This document shows positions 1 to 9,902 of a stretch of DNA of 64,000 nucleotides, in pieces; within the stretch, counting starts at the first letter, position 1; each line of letters starts with the position of its first letter. Below the pieces are notes generated by a model. The model searched no databases and was not told the DNA's origin. It saw nothing but the letters and a program-made list of their open reading frames with translations. The stretch covers positions 806,001-870,000 of the forward strand of contig NZ_JAGYPI010000001.1 in assembly GCF_018343615.1 (NCBI RefSeq), read 5' to 3'. The translations under genes and the position numbers were made by a program. The DNA is from Bacillus sp. FJAT-49736. GTDB taxonomy: Bacteria; Bacillota; Bacilli; Bacillales; Bacillaceae_C.

Positions 1-163
1 CTTATACAGATTTCATTTTGGGCATATTTTCTTAAAAAATGATTCATTTATAACCCGAATAAGGATGTTTATAAGATATTCGTCTACAATAGGAGCAAAT
101 GAATAAAAATTTAGGGAGGAATTGAATACTTTTGAAAAAACACACCATCTTTGCAATGAATAA

Positions 164-192
164 TTGACAAAAATATAAATCAGGTCTATCAT
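164..192 (+). promoter_or_regulatory. Probable sigma-A promoter of topA
   Basis: TTGACA at 164-169 and TATCAT at 187-192 are separated by exactly 17 bp. The -35 is a perfect match and the -10 has four of six matches. It lies about 90 bp upstream of the topA start with no gene between. The rest of positions 1-279 is AT-rich and shows no convincing gene. Confidence 0.6.
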
Positions 193-279
193 GTACACTT
201 GATTTCCATACATGGAAAAAGAAATTTTGTTATGAACTTCAAGACGGGAAATTTATAACACCTCTGGGGAGGATTATTG

Positions 280-2352
280 ATGTCAGATTATTTAGTTATC
301 GTGGAATCGCCGGCAAAGGCGAAAACCATTGAACGCTATCTTGGAAAAAAATATAAAGTGAAAGCATCCATGGGTCATATTAGGGATTTGCCTAGGAGCC
401 AAACGGGTGTTGATGTTGAACATAATTATGAACCGAAATATATTACTATTAGAGGAAAAGGACCAGTTTTAAAGGATTTAAAAACAGCTGCCAAAAAAGC
501 AAAAAAGGTCTATCTTGCAGCCGACCCCGATAGAGAGGGTGAAGCAATTGCATGGCATTTAGCACATAGTTTGGATGTGGATATTCATTCTGACTGCAGA
601 GTTGTTTTTAATGAAATAACAAAGGATGCAATAAAAGAATCGTTTAAACATCCTCGTCCGATTAATATGGATCTGGTTGATTCTCAACAAGCACGAAGAA
701 TTTTAGATCGTTTAGTCGGATATAATATCAGCCCGTTGCTTTGGAAAAAGGTTAAAAAAGGACTAAGTGCCGGTCGCGTTCAATCGGTAGCGGTTCGACT
801 AATTATCGATAGGGAAAATGATATTAAAAATTTTAATCCTGAAGAATATTGGACCATTACAACCGACTTTGAGTTTGGCAAAGAAGCATTCCAAGCTGCT
901 TTTTATGGCATGGGTGGAAAAAAATTAGAGCTATCCTCTGAATCAGAAGTGAAAGAGGTTTTAGGCAAATTAAAAGGTGAATATATAGTTTCAGCTGTTA
1001 CCAAAAAGGAAAGAAAACGAAATCCATCACCTCCGTTTACTACTTCTTCCTTACAGCAAGAAGCTGCAAGAAAGCTAAATTTCAGAGCTAAGAAAACAAT
1101 GATGCTCGCACAACAGCTTTATGAGGGAATTGACCTTGGCAAAGAGGGCAGTGTTGGATTAATTACTTATATGAGAACAGATTCAACACGTATTTCAGAG
1201 GTTGCAAGATCCGAAGCAGCAGATTACATCAACGAAAATTATGGGGTGGAGTTTGCTAGAACAGAGGAAAGAAAAGATAAAAAACAAACAAATGCCCAAG
1301 ATGCTCATGAGGCGGTTAGACCAACAAGCATATTTCGGGAACCAAACTCCATTAAAGAATTTTTAAGTAAAGATCAGCTACGCTTATATAAGCTAATATG
1401 GGAACGTTTTGTAGCTAGTCAAATGGCTTCGGCAATATTGGATACTATGAGTGTAGATATTTTAAATGGTGATGTGACTTTTAGGGCAACTGGATCAAAA
1501 ATCAAGTTTCCAGGCTTTATGAAGGTATATGTGGAAGGAACAGATGATGGGCAAGAAGAAAAGGAAAATTTATTGCCTGATCTTAAGGTTGGAGATAATG
1601 TAAAATCAACGAAAATTGATCCAAAGCAGCATTTTACACAGCCGCCACCGCGTTATACAGAAGCAAGACTTGTAAAAACATTAGAGGAACTAGGAATTGG
1701 AAGACCATCCACTTATGCTCCTACTCTTGATACGATACAAAAACGCGGTTATGTTTCGTTAGAAAATAAACGTTTTATTCCAACTGAATTAGGTGAAATA
1801 GTAATTGAGCTCATGTTAGAGTTTTTCCCAGAAATCCTCGATGTAGAATTTACTGCAAAGCTGGAAAATAATCTGGATGAAATTGAAGACGGAAAAGTCG
1901 AATGGGTGAAAATTATTGATGATTTTTACAAAGATTTCGAGGTAAAATTAAAAGTAGCAGAAGAAGAGATGGAAAAGGTTGAAATTAAAGATGAATATGC
2001 CGGTGAGGATTGTGAGAATTGTGGCAGTCCGATGGTCTTTAAAATGGGACGATACGGGAAATTTATGGCTTGCAGCAATTTTCCAGATTGCCGCAATACA
2101 AAACCAATTGTAAAAGAAATCGGCGTGAAATGCCCTAGTTGTGGCGAAGGCAATATAATTGAACGTAAAACGAAGAAAAAAAGAACATTCTACGGCTGTG
2201 ATCGTTATCCAGAGTGTGATTTCATTTCGTGGGATAAACCAATTGAAAGAAAATGTCCGAAATGTGAGCATATTCTTGTGGAACGGAAATTAAAAAAGGG
2301 ACTACAAGTTCAGTGTACTAATTGCGATTACAAAGAAAATGCGGAGAGCTAA
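280..2352 (+). CDS. topA: DNA topoisomerase I (type IA)
   Basis: Relaxes negatively supercoiled DNA by transient single-strand cleavage. The Toprim domain at the N-terminus has the acidic motif DPDREGE at about residues 82-88. The catalytic tyrosine is in [11 protein letters not shown] near residue 300. Three four-cysteine zinc ribbons close the C-terminus (pairs such as CENC, CPSC and CPKC). Length is 690 aa, as in B. subtilis TopA. The ATG at 280 was chosen over the TTG at 277 because GGGGAGG (266-272) is then 7 nt away. In B. subtilis the next gene is trmFO; here it is xerC. Confidence 0.97.
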   Translation: MSDYLVIVESPAKAKTIERYLGKKYKVKASMGHIRDLPRSQTGVDVEHNYEPKYITIRGKGPVLKDLKTAAKKAKKVYLAADPDREGEAIAWHLAHSLDVDIHSDCRVVFNEITKDAIKESFKHPRPINMDLVDSQQARRILDRLVGYNISPLLWKKVKKGLSAGRVQSVAVRLIIDRENDIKNFNPEEYWTITTDFEFGKEAFQAAFYGMGGKKLELSSESEVKEVLGKLKGEYIVSAVTKKERKRNPSPPFTTSSLQQEAARKLNFRAKKTMMLAQQLYEGIDLGKEGSVGLITYMRTDSTRISEVARSEAADYINENYGVEFARTEERKDKKQTNAQDAHEAVRPTSIFREPNSIKEFLSKDQLRLYKLIWERFVASQMASAILDTMSVDILNGDVTFRATGSKIKFPGFMKVYVEGTDDGQEEKENLLPDLKVGDNVKSTKIDPKQHFTQPPPRYTEARLVKTLEELGIGRPSTYAPTLDTIQKRGYVSLENKRFIPTELGEIVIELMLEFFPEILDVEFTAKLENNLDEIEDGKVEWVKIIDDFYKDFEVKLKVAEEEMEKVEIKDEYAGEDCENCGSPMVFKMGRYGKFMACSNFPDCRNTKPIVKEIGVKCPSCGEGNIIERKTKKKRTFYGCDRYPECDFISWDKPIERKCPKCEHILVERKLKKGLQVQCTNCDYKENAES

Positions 2353-2378
2353 AGGGTAAGCGTATGCTTACTCTTTTA
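2353..2378 (+). terminator. Weak intrinsic terminator after topA
   Basis: A 9-bp stem (AGGGTAAGC paired with GCTTACTCT, one G-U pair, loop GTAT) starts right after the topA stop codon and is followed by only four T residues. The short T tract makes efficient termination uncertain. Confidence 0.5.
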
Positions 2379-2573
2379 CATTTCTTACAGTATAAGTTAA
2401 ATTTTTGATAGTTTTGTGAACATTTAATTTAAAAATCCCTTTTTCTTTCTTTATTTTCCGTAGTATTGTAAAATGCTTAAGGATATAAACATTTCACACA
2501 AAATATTTTATTCAAAAATACACAAGTGACAGGAACAATTCAAAACTTTATGAAAAATTAGTAATATTCATTG

Positions 2574-2612
2574 CAAGGGTTACTAAATTATGATACTATT
2601 TAGTAGCCCTTG
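2574..2612 (+). promoter_or_regulatory. 14-bp inverted repeat in the xerC leader
   Basis: Arms 2574-2587 (CAAGGGTTACTAAA) and 2599-2612 (TTTAGTAGCCCTTG) pair over 14 bp with one G-U pair and an 11-nt loop. The xerC Shine-Dalgarno GAGGTG starts two bases after the right arm. There is no T run on either strand, so it does not look like a terminator. It may be an mRNA hairpin affecting xerC translation or a protein-binding site. The bases between the topA terminator and this hairpin show nothing else. Confidence 0.5.
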
Positions 2613-2625
2613 TGAGGTGTTAAAC

Positions 2626-3528
2626 ATGAACGAAGTCTTAGAAAACTGTTTATTTTCATTTATCGAATATATTCAAATTGAAAAGAACTACTCAGACTAT
2701 ACTATTAAGTTTTATCGTCAAGATATTGAGCACTTCTTTATGTTCATGTCTGAACAAAGTATATCCAATCTAAGTGAAGTTGAATATTTTGATGCGAGGC
2801 TTTACTTAACCGGGCTGTATACGAGCGAGTATAGCAGAGCAAGTATGGCACGAAAAATTTCTTCCTTACGCAGTTTTTACAAATTTATGATGCGGGAAAA
2901 AATAGTATCAGAAAATCCATTTGCACTTTTAACGCAACCCAAAAAAGAGCTGCGGATTCCAAAATTCTTTTACCAAGAGGAACTAGAAAAATTATTCCAA
3001 GCTTGTGAAGGGGAAAGTCCTTTAGATATAAGGAATAAAGCATTGCTTGAAATTTTGTATTCTACTGGGATACGTGTAAGTGAATGTGCAAACATCGAAT
3101 TAAAGGATATAGATTTTGAATTTGATGCCATTTTAGTGAAGGGAAAAGGAAAGAAGGAACGCTTTGTTCTGTTTGGTTCATTTGCAAATAATGCCCTTCA
3201 ACATTACATAAATACTGCCAGAAGTCAATTGATGCAAAATACTGCCCCACATTCATTTTTATTTGTAAATTATAAGGGAAATCCGTTAACTGTCCGCGGG
3301 ATAAGGCATATTCTGAACAGTTTAATCGAAAGGGCAGCACTTACAGGCAAAATGCATCCGCATATGCTGAGGCATACATTTGCTACCCATTTGTTAAACA
3401 ATGGTGCAGATATTAGGACCGTCCAAGAATTGTTAGGGCACGAGTACTTATCATCTACTCAAGTTTATACACATGTAACGAAAGAGCATCTAAGAAACAC
3501 ATATATGGCACATCATCCAAGAGCGTAG
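2626..3528 (+). CDS. xerC: Tyrosine recombinase XerC (CodV type)
   Basis: Site-specific recombinase that, with XerD, resolves chromosome dimers at dif. The N-terminal SAM-like core-binding domain covers about residues 5-95 and the catalytic domain about 110-295. Catalytic residues are visible: Arg150 in STGIRVSE, His246 and Arg249 in HMLRHTF, His272 in LGHEYL and Tyr281 in QVYTHV. Length is 300 aa. The ATG at 2626 follows GAGGTG by 6 nt; an upstream in-frame ATG at 2590 lies inside the leader hairpin and has no ribosome site. It precedes hslVU as codV does in B. subtilis. Confidence 0.95.
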   Translation: MNEVLENCLFSFIEYIQIEKNYSDYTIKFYRQDIEHFFMFMSEQSISNLSEVEYFDARLYLTGLYTSEYSRASMARKISSLRSFYKFMMREKIVSENPFALLTQPKKELRIPKFFYQEELEKLFQACEGESPLDIRNKALLEILYSTGIRVSECANIELKDIDFEFDAILVKGKGKKERFVLFGSFANNALQHYINTARSQLMQNTAPHSFLFVNYKGNPLTVRGIRHILNSLIERAALTGKMHPHMLRHTFATHLLNNGADIRTVQELLGHEYLSSTQVYTHVTKEHLRNTYMAHHPRA

Positions 3529-3707
3529 TGATGGTCTTGGAAATGCACTGCCTAGCTCATATAAGCTGAAACTGTAGGTATAAAATAAACAAAAAATATG
3601 TATAATTTATGGGAATAAAAGTTGTTTACTGTCACCATATATTTTAAATGTTTAAATTTACCTGTAGGCATAAAATGAATGTGGTAGACAATTTGGAGGT
3701 GTTTTAG

Positions 3708-4250
3708 ATGGGTGATTTCCATGCGACAACGATATTTGCAGTTCAACATAAGGGTAAATGTGCCATGGCAGGAGATGGGCAAGTAACATTCGGAAATGCA
3801 GTTGTCATGAAGCATACGGCTAAAAAGGTTCGTAAGCTTTTTAGTGGAAAAGTACTTGCTGGATTTGCTGGATCTGTTGCGGATGCTTTTACCCTTTCGG
3901 AAATGTTTGAGGGTAAATTGCAAGAATATAACGGGAATCTAACTCGTGCTGCAGTGGAAATGGCTAAGCAATGGAGAAGTGACAAGGTTTTACGGAAACT
4001 AGAAGCAATGCTAATTGTAATGGACGATAAAAATCTGTTACTAGTATCAGGAACAGGTGAAGTAATCGAGCCTGATGATGGAATATTAGCTATTGGCTCA
4101 GGAGGCAATTATGCCCTTGCTGCTGGACGTGCGCTTAAACAATTTAGTGGAGACCATTTGACCGCAAAAGAAATCGCAGAGGCGTCTTTAAAAATTGCTT
4201 CTGATATTTGTGTTTATACGAACTCGAATATAATCGTTGAAGAACTATAA
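3708..4250 (+). CDS. hslV: ATP-dependent protease peptidase subunit HslV (ClpQ/CodW)
   Basis: Proteolytic chamber subunit that partners HslU; 180 aa, proteasome-beta fold. The N-terminus reads [10 protein letters not shown]. Thr7 aligns with the mature N-terminal threonine of Escherichia coli HslV, so a six-residue propeptide would need removal. B. subtilis CodW instead starts with Met-Ser and has been reported to use that serine; here residue 2 is glycine, which cannot be a nucleophile. The SGTGEV and GSGGNYA segments are conserved. The strong site GGAGGTG at 3695-3701 fixes the ATG at 3708. The intergenic stretch upstream shows no clear promoter. Confidence 0.95.
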   Translation: MGDFHATTIFAVQHKGKCAMAGDGQVTFGNAVVMKHTAKKVRKLFSGKVLAGFAGSVADAFTLSEMFEGKLQEYNGNLTRAAVEMAKQWRSDKVLRKLEAMLIVMDDKNLLLVSGTGEVIEPDDGILAIGSGGNYALAAGRALKQFSGDHLTAKEIAEASLKIASDICVYTNSNIIVEEL

Positions 4251-4359
4251 TGCTTATCTTCTTTAAAAAACAGGGACTATCTTAGAAGTTGATGCACGTA
4301 ACGTCATTCATTTCTGAAAGTTTGTCTCATTTTATAAAAAAAGAAGGAGTGAAAATATC

Positions 4360-5781
4360 TTGGCTTATAAAATAAATAAGGCAATGAGTTTAACGCCTAG
4401 ACAGATTGTAGAACGTCTGGATCAATACATCATTGGGCAGAAAGAGGCGAAAAGAGCAGTATCTGTTGCATTGCGTAATCGATATCGTAGAAATCTTTTA
4501 TCAGAAGCACTTCGCGAGGAAATCATTCCTAAAAATATATTAATGATCGGACCGACAGGTGTTGGAAAAACCGAAATTGCTAGGCGAATGGCAAAATTAG
4601 TTGGTGCCCCATTTGTAAAAGTAGAAGCTACAAAGTTTACAGAAGTAGGATATGTCGGCCGTGATGTTGAATCTATGGTCCGAGATTTAGTGGAGACATC
4701 TGTAAGACTTGTAAAGGAAGAGCGAATTAACGATGTAAAAGAGCGTGCCGAGGAAAATGCTAATCGTCGTTTAGTAGATCTACTTGTACCAGCGAAAAAG
4801 AAAGCAAATAATTATAAAAATCCGTTTGAGATGCTTTTCGGAGGCGGAAATGAGAATGACTCTGAAATAGAAGAGGACAGTACGGAGGATTTATCCATAA
4901 AGGAAAGAAGGAAGGTTATCGAAGCAAAGCTCGCGAATCACGAGCTAGAGGATGAGCTGGTAACGATAGAAATTGAAGAGCAAGCTCCTTCTATGTTCGA
5001 TATGCTGCAAGGGTCCGGAATGGAACAAATGGGCATGAATATGCAAGATGCTTTAAGCAATCTTATGCCAAAGAAAAAGAAAAAAAGAAAGTTGCCTGTT
5101 AGGGAAGCTCGAAAGGTCTTAACAAATGATGAAGCGCAAAAGTTAATTGATATGGATGATGTGACACAAGAGGCAGTTTATCGTGCGGAACAGACGGGTA
5201 TTATCTTTATAGATGAAATTGATAAAATTGTGAGCAAATCTGGAAACAATTCATCCGCAGAAGTATCAAGAGAAGGCGTCCAGAGGGATATTCTACCAAT
5301 AGTTGAGGGTTCAACAGTAGTTACAAAATATGGCTCGGTAAAAACAGATTATATTCTATTCATTGCAGCAGGAGCATTTCATATGACGAAACCGTCTGAG
5401 CTCATACCAGAATTACAAGGACGTTTTCCAATCAGAGTGGAACTAACTAAGCTGTCTGTTGACGACTTCCATCGAATTTTGGTGGAGCCTGATAATGCTC
5501 TAATCAAACAATATATAGCATTATTGGAAACGGAAGGTATACAAATTGAATTTTCTGACGATGCTATTGTTAGAATTGCCGAAATTGCATTTGAAGTGAA
5601 CCAAAATACCGATAATATCGGTGCAAGGAGATTGCATACTATTATGGAGAAGCTCCTTGAGGATCTATCATTTGAAGCACCTGATATTACGATGGAAAAA
5701 ATCAATATTACACCTCAATATGTAAATGAAAAGCTTGGCGCTATTTCAAAAAATAAAGACTTAAGTCAATTTATTTTATAG
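4360..5781 (+). CDS. hslU: ATP-dependent protease ATPase subunit HslU (ClpY/CodX)
   Basis: AAA+ unfoldase of the HslVU protease; 473 aa. Walker A is GPTGVGKT at residues 64-71 and Walker B is in IIFIDEID. The variable I-domain lies between them (about 110-240), with acidic and lysine-rich stretches. The C-terminus ends DLSQFIL, the tail that docks into HslV in this family. The start is taken as TTG at 4360, 10 nt after AAGGAG; an ATG at 4384 has no nearby ribosome site. It follows hslV by 109 bp without a terminator, so they are probably cotranscribed. Confidence 0.95.
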   Translation: MAYKINKAMSLTPRQIVERLDQYIIGQKEAKRAVSVALRNRYRRNLLSEALREEIIPKNILMIGPTGVGKTEIARRMAKLVGAPFVKVEATKFTEVGYVGRDVESMVRDLVETSVRLVKEERINDVKERAEENANRRLVDLLVPAKKKANNYKNPFEMLFGGGNENDSEIEEDSTEDLSIKERRKVIEAKLANHELEDELVTIEIEEQAPSMFDMLQGSGMEQMGMNMQDALSNLMPKKKKKRKLPVREARKVLTNDEAQKLIDMDDVTQEAVYRAEQTGIIFIDEIDKIVSKSGNNSSAEVSREGVQRDILPIVEGSTVVTKYGSVKTDYILFIAAGAFHMTKPSELIPELQGRFPIRVELTKLSVDDFHRILVEPDNALIKQYIALLETEGIQIEFSDDAIVRIAEIAFEVNQNTDNIGARRLHTIMEKLLEDLSFEAPDITMEKINITPQYVNEKLGAISKNKDLSQFIL

Positions 5782-5899
5782 AAGCGAAGAATTCCGGCAA
5801 TAGTGTTTCGCAAGTAACAAAAGTAATGAATGAGCAATGTTCGGAGTTTAAGTTGAAGAAAAAATTATTGTATGAAAAACACTAGGAGGAAAAAAATCA

Positions 5900-6679
5900 A
5901 TGAATTTATTAGACAAAACAAGAAAAATTAATGCAATGTTACAAAAAGCTGCGGGGAAACCTGTAAACTTTAAAGAGATGGCACAAACACTTAGCGATGT
6001 AATTGAGGCAAATATTTTCGTTGTTAGCCGTCGTGGAAAGCTACTGGGATTCGCCATTAATCAACAAATTGAAAATGAGCGTATGTCCAAAATGCTAGAA
6101 GAGCGTCAATTTCCTGAAGAGTATACAAATAGCTTATTCAGTATTAATGAAACATCTTCAAATATTGGTATTGAAAGTGCATATACAGCGTTTCCTGTTG
6201 AAAATAAAGACTTATTTACAAGTGGTTTAACTACTATTGTTCCGATTATCGGAGGCGGTGAAAGATTAGGTACCCTTATACTTGCTAGACTTCAAGAAAA
6301 ATTCCATGATGATGATCTAATCTTAGCTGAATATGGTGCAACTGTTGTTGGTATGGAAATTTTACGTGAAAAGTCAGAAGAAATTGAAGAAGAAGCAAGA
6401 AGCAAAGCTGTTGTTCAAATGGCAATCAGTTCATTATCCTACAGTGAGCTAGAAGCAATTGAACATATTTTTGAAGAGCTTAATGGAAAAGAAGGCTTGT
6501 TAGTAGCATCTAAAATTGCAGATAGAGTAGGAATTACCCGTTCTGTTATTGTAAATGCACTTAGAAAGCTTGAGAGTGCTGGGGTTATTGAATCTCGTTC
6601 TTTAGGTATGAAAGGAACTTATATTAAAGTATTAAACGATAAATTCCTTCATGAGCTTGAAAAGTTAAAGTCTAATTAA
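5900..6679 (+). CDS. codY: GTP-sensing global transcriptional repressor CodY
   Basis: CodY senses branched-chain amino acids and GTP and represses stationary-phase genes. The length of 259 aa matches family members. The N-terminal GAF ligand domain covers about residues 1-155. The C-terminal winged helix-turn-helix is visible in [20 protein letters not shown] (about 204-223). AGGAGG at 5884-5889 is 10 nt before the ATG. It ends the xerC-hslV-hslU-codY cluster, as in B. subtilis, and is followed by a strong terminator that separates it from the fla/che operon. Confidence 0.98.
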   Translation: MNLLDKTRKINAMLQKAAGKPVNFKEMAQTLSDVIEANIFVVSRRGKLLGFAINQQIENERMSKMLEERQFPEEYTNSLFSINETSSNIGIESAYTAFPVENKDLFTSGLTTIVPIIGGGERLGTLILARLQEKFHDDDLILAEYGATVVGMEILREKSEEIEEEARSKAVVQMAISSLSYSELEAIEHIFEELNGKEGLLVASKIADRVGITRSVIVNALRKLESAGVIESRSLGMKGTYIKVLNDKFLHELEKLKSN

Positions 6680-6703
6680 TTTTATATAAGGGAAAAATAT
6701 ACA

Positions 6704-6745
6704 AAAAGCCGTCAATTGTTGAAAATTGACGGCTTTTCTTTTTTT
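6704..6745 (+). terminator. Intrinsic terminator after codY
   Basis: AAAAGCCGTCAATT (6704-6717) pairs perfectly with AATTGACGGCTTTT (6724-6737) across a 6-nt loop, and is followed by a T-rich run. A textbook terminator that isolates the codY cluster from flgB. Confidence 0.95.
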
Positions 6746-7025
6746 ATCTATAAAAACCCATTAATATCCACTAGTTTGGTACTACTCCCATTGATAAAAT
6801 AAACTCGTTATAGTTTTCGTCATTAAAGTATTACTATTGTATAAATTGTTGCAATTTCGTAATATTTATAATCCAAAAGAACTAAATTTTGCATTTTTGC
6901 GGTTAAAATAGGTAAATTTTAAAATATCTGCATAGACACTAAGTTATTAAAACATTAAAATAGTTGTAGAATATTATGTCGCAATTAATAAAATAATGTC
7001 ACTTATTAGGTAGAGGTGTAGAATT
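6746..7025 (+). other. Upstream region of the fla/che operon
   Basis: These 280 AT-rich bases between the codY terminator and flgB must carry the operon promoter. A TATAAT occurs at 6867-6872, but no good -35 sits at 16-18 bp. I found no TAAA-N15-GCCGATAT sigma-D promoter and no close CodY box. The flgB site GAGGTG is at 7014-7019. No gene is seen. Confidence 0.5.
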
Positions 7026-7418
7026 GTGAAGTTATTCAATAATACATTTTCGACAATCGAAAATGCCTTAAATTATTCTTCCTTAAAGCAAAAGGTTATA
7101 GCCGACAATATTGCCAATGTAGATACTCCAAACTATAAAGCTAAGGATGTCTCCTTTAAGGCGATGTTAGACAGTTCTGTAAACCAAGCTATAACAGCTA
7201 GGACTACTGACCCAAGACATTTTACCTTCCAAGCAACAACGGAGAATTCAGCAATTATCACACAACAAAATGTTGAGTATAACGATAATGGAAACAGTGT
7301 GGATATAGATAAGGAAATGTCCAATTTAGCAACAAATCAAATATACTACAGTGCATTGACCGACAGAATTAATGGAATGTTTTCTACACTACAGACTGTT
7401 ATTAAAGGTGGAAAATAA
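7026..7418 (+). CDS. flgB: Flagellar basal-body proximal rod protein FlgB
   Basis: Proximal rod subunit of the flagellar basal body, exported by the flagellar type III system; 130 aa. The N-terminal rod signature reads VIADNIANVDTPNYKA (residues 24-39). The start is GTG at 7026, 6 nt after GAGGTG. It is the first gene of the fla/che operon; flgC begins 2 nt after its stop. Confidence 0.96.
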   Translation: MKLFNNTFSTIENALNYSSLKQKVIADNIANVDTPNYKAKDVSFKAMLDSSVNQAITARTTDPRHFTFQATTENSAIITQQNVEYNDNGNSVDIDKEMSNLATNQIYYSALTDRINGMFSTLQTVIKGGK

Positions 7419-7420
7419 TT

Positions 7421-7867
7421 ATGTCAATATTTAATAACATGAACATTACAGCCACCGCGCTTACTGCGCAACGCCTTCGAATGGATGTGATTTCGTCGAA
7501 TATGGCAAATGTGGATACTACTAGAGGAAAATATGTAAATGGCAAATGGCAGCCTTACACTCGTAAAGAAGTTGTCCTGGAACCAATGTCAAACTCCTTC
7601 TCATCATTCCTACAAGCTGCATCAGGTTCATCTGTAGGAAATGGAGTAAAGGTTGCAAAAATTGTGGAAGACCAGACACCTTATAAGTTAGTTTACGACC
7701 CAGAAAATCCGGATGCTGATGCTGACGGTTACGTGCAAATGCCAAATGTTGATCCATTAAAGGAAATGGTAGATCTTATGAGTGCTACTAGATCATATGA
7801 GGCAAACGTAACAGTTTTTAATTCAAATAAAGCAATGTTAATGAAAGCATTAGAAATTGGTAAATAG
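7421..7867 (+). CDS. flgC: Flagellar basal-body rod protein FlgC
   Basis: Proximal rod subunit; 148 aa. The N-terminal motif DVISSNMANVDTTRG and the C-terminal coiled segment MVDLMSATRSYEANVTVFNS are typical of the FlgC rod family. The ATG at 7421 follows AAGGTGGA, which lies inside the end of flgB, so the two genes are translationally coupled. Confidence 0.96.
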   Translation: MSIFNNMNITATALTAQRLRMDVISSNMANVDTTRGKYVNGKWQPYTRKEVVLEPMSNSFSSFLQAASGSSVGNGVKVAKIVEDQTPYKLVYDPENPDADADGYVQMPNVDPLKEMVDLMSATRSYEANVTVFNSNKAMLMKALEIGK

Positions 7868-7884
7868 AAAGAGAGGTATTCAAT

Positions 7885-8214
7885 TTGTCACTTCTTAATA
7901 TTAATTCGGTGGCGTCAAATATATTACGTCCGTCGGGCCAAATAAATTTTGGCCAAAATAATATAAATCAAATATCTTCAGGTAACCAATCAAAAGTTAG
8001 CTTTGCAGATATGCTGAAACAATCCATATCTGAAGTAAATAATGATCAAATACAATCAGATGTTTTAACGCAAAAATTGGCAAATGGTGAAAATGTTGAT
8101 TTGCATCAAGTAATGATTGCTGCACAAAAAGCTAATGTTACTATGCAGGCAGCGCTTGAAATACGGAATAAGGTTGTAGAAGCATATCAAGAAACAATGA
8201 GAATGCAAGTTTAA
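7885..8214 (+). CDS. fliE: Flagellar hook-basal body protein FliE
   Basis: Small adaptor that joins the MS ring to the rod; 109 aa. The conserved C-terminal half includes DLHQVMIAAQKANVTMQAAL and the EAYQETMRM end. The start is TTG at 7885, preceded by GAGAGG. It sits between flgC and fliF, the usual order. Confidence 0.95.
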   Translation: MSLLNINSVASNILRPSGQINFGQNNINQISSGNQSKVSFADMLKQSISEVNNDQIQSDVLTQKLANGENVDLHQVMIAAQKANVTMQAALEIRNKVVEAYQETMRMQV

Positions 8215-8294
8215 TAATAACGCTTATACCTATTACACCATTACCTTCGATTTAGACAAAAAGATAATAGTGATATGTGACTCGGGGGAAAGAA

Positions 8295-9890
8295 ATGAAT
8301 GAGAATGTGAAAAACTTCTTTAATAGAATAAAAGAATACTGGCAATCGCGAACAAGTAATCAAAAAAAGATTGGTATTTCAGCAATTATATTTATACTTT
8401 TACTTATTTCGATCATTACCTATTTTAGTACTAAAACCACTTTGGTACCTCTCTATAGCAATCTTGAGCCATCCGAAACAGGTTCGATTAAACAAAGCTT
8501 GGATGCGAAAGGGATCAAGTCGGAAATTAGTGATAACGGTAAGACGATTAGTGTTCCAAAACAAGATGTTGATAATCTTAAGGTGGAGTTAGCGTCAGAA
8601 GGTATTCCGAAAACTGGGAGTATTGATTATTCTTTTTTTAGCCAAAATGCTAGTTTTGGAATGACGGACAATGAGTTTAATGTAATTAAGCTCGATGCAA
8701 TGCAGACAGAATTGGCAAATTTAATTAAACAAGTGGATGGTGTGGAATCAGCAAAGGTTATGATCAATATGCCTGATAAGGGAATCTTTGTGAATGATCC
8801 GAACCAACAAGCATCTGCATCGATTGTTTTAACAACAAAACCTGGATATGACTTTAGTGATAAACAAATTAAATCACTATATAACCTAGTATCCAAAAGT
8901 GTTCCGAACTTACCTACCGATAATATCGTCATCATGAACCAGAATTTTGAGTATTTTGATTTAAATAATGACAATAATAATTCGACAGGAAGTTCATTTG
9001 CACAGCAAATGGATATCAAGCATCAAATCGAAAGAGATATTCAAAGACAAGTTCAAACGATGCTAGGTACTTTAATGGGCTATAACAAAGTTGTAACAAG
9101 CGTGACGGCGGATGTTGATTTCACCCAAGAAAATACGGACGAGCATTTAGTAGAGCCAGTTGATAAGCAGAATATGAAGGGAATTGCGGTCAGCGCACAA
9201 AAAATCACGGAAACATATTCCGGAAATGGTAGTGCTGCGGGAGGCATCCCTGGTACAGGAAGTCCTGCTGACTCTGGTTCAGGAACTTATGTACAAAACG
9301 GATCAAATGGAAATGGTGACTACGAAAAGATTCAAGAGACAATGAATTATGAAGTAAATAAAATTCATAATCAGATTGTGCAAAGTCCATATAAAATACG
9401 TGACTTAGGTATTCAGGTTATGGTTGAACCACCAAACCCTAAAAATCCAAATTCGTTGCCGCAGAGCCGGATTGATGATATCAATAAAATCTTATCTACC
9501 ATTGTTAGAACTTCTATTGATAAGAGCTATGGAAATAATCTTTCGAACCAAGCAGTTCAAAATAAAATAGCTGTTTCGGTTCAACCATTCAATGGTAAAG
9601 CAACTACTAGTCAAGTGAGCAAATCAGGTATTCCTTGGTGGGTTTATGTTATCGGTGGAATATTACTGTTGATCATTATAGTATTAATTTTCTTTATGCT
9701 TCGTTCACGACGGAAAGATGAAGATGAAGAAGATGAATCATTTGTTAGATCAGAGCCAATTCATATCGCAGATATTAATGAAGAACATGAAACTGAAACA
9801 AGTCTCCGTAAAAAACAATTGGAAAAAATGGCTAAAGATAAGCCGGATGAGTTTGCAAAATTATTACGTACATGGATATCCGAAGAATAG
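8295..9890 (+). CDS. fliF: Flagellar M-ring protein FliF
   Basis: Forms the MS ring in the cytoplasmic membrane, the base for basal-body assembly; 531 aa. There is one transmembrane helix near the N-terminus (about residues 25-45, IIFILLLISIITYF) and one near the C-terminus (WWVYVIGGILLLIIIVLIFF). Between them lies the extracellular YscJ/FliF region with a Gly/Ser-rich insert (about 300-340). The acidic cytoplasmic tail binds FliG. GGGGGAA at 8284-8290 selects the ATG at 8295 over the GTG at 8277. Confidence 0.97.
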   Translation: MNENVKNFFNRIKEYWQSRTSNQKKIGISAIIFILLLISIITYFSTKTTLVPLYSNLEPSETGSIKQSLDAKGIKSEISDNGKTISVPKQDVDNLKVELASEGIPKTGSIDYSFFSQNASFGMTDNEFNVIKLDAMQTELANLIKQVDGVESAKVMINMPDKGIFVNDPNQQASASIVLTTKPGYDFSDKQIKSLYNLVSKSVPNLPTDNIVIMNQNFEYFDLNNDNNNSTGSSFAQQMDIKHQIERDIQRQVQTMLGTLMGYNKVVTSVTADVDFTQENTDEHLVEPVDKQNMKGIAVSAQKITETYSGNGSAAGGIPGTGSPADSGSGTYVQNGSNGNGDYEKIQETMNYEVNKIHNQIVQSPYKIRDLGIQVMVEPPNPKNPNSLPQSRIDDINKILSTIVRTSIDKSYGNNLSNQAVQNKIAVSVQPFNGKATTSQVSKSGIPWWVYVIGGILLLIIIVLIFFMLRSRRKDEDEEDESFVRSEPIHIADINEEHETETSLRKKQLEKMAKDKPDEFAKLLRTWISEE

Positions 9891-9902
9891 GGGGGGAAGC
9901 GA

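Noticed and set aside
13-213. Minus-strand open frame upstream of topA
   Set aside because: AT-rich, no ribosome site, overlaps the probable topA promoter and has no recognisable sequence.
1948-2271. Minus-strand frames antisense to the topA zinc ribbons
   Set aside because: Shadow frames of a strongly conserved coding region.
3572-3680. Direct repeat CTGTAGGTATAAAAT / CTGTAGGCATAAAAT upstream of hslV
   Set aside because: Two short AT-rich copies 90 bp apart with no symmetry or promoter relation; too weak to call a site.
6880-6930. CodY-binding site upstream of flgB
   Set aside because: The best AATTTT-type match has about five mismatches to the 15-bp consensus, which is expected by chance in such AT-rich DNA.
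6746-7025. Sigma-D promoter in front of the fla/che operon
   Set aside because: No TAAA followed at about 15 bp by GCCGATAT was found.
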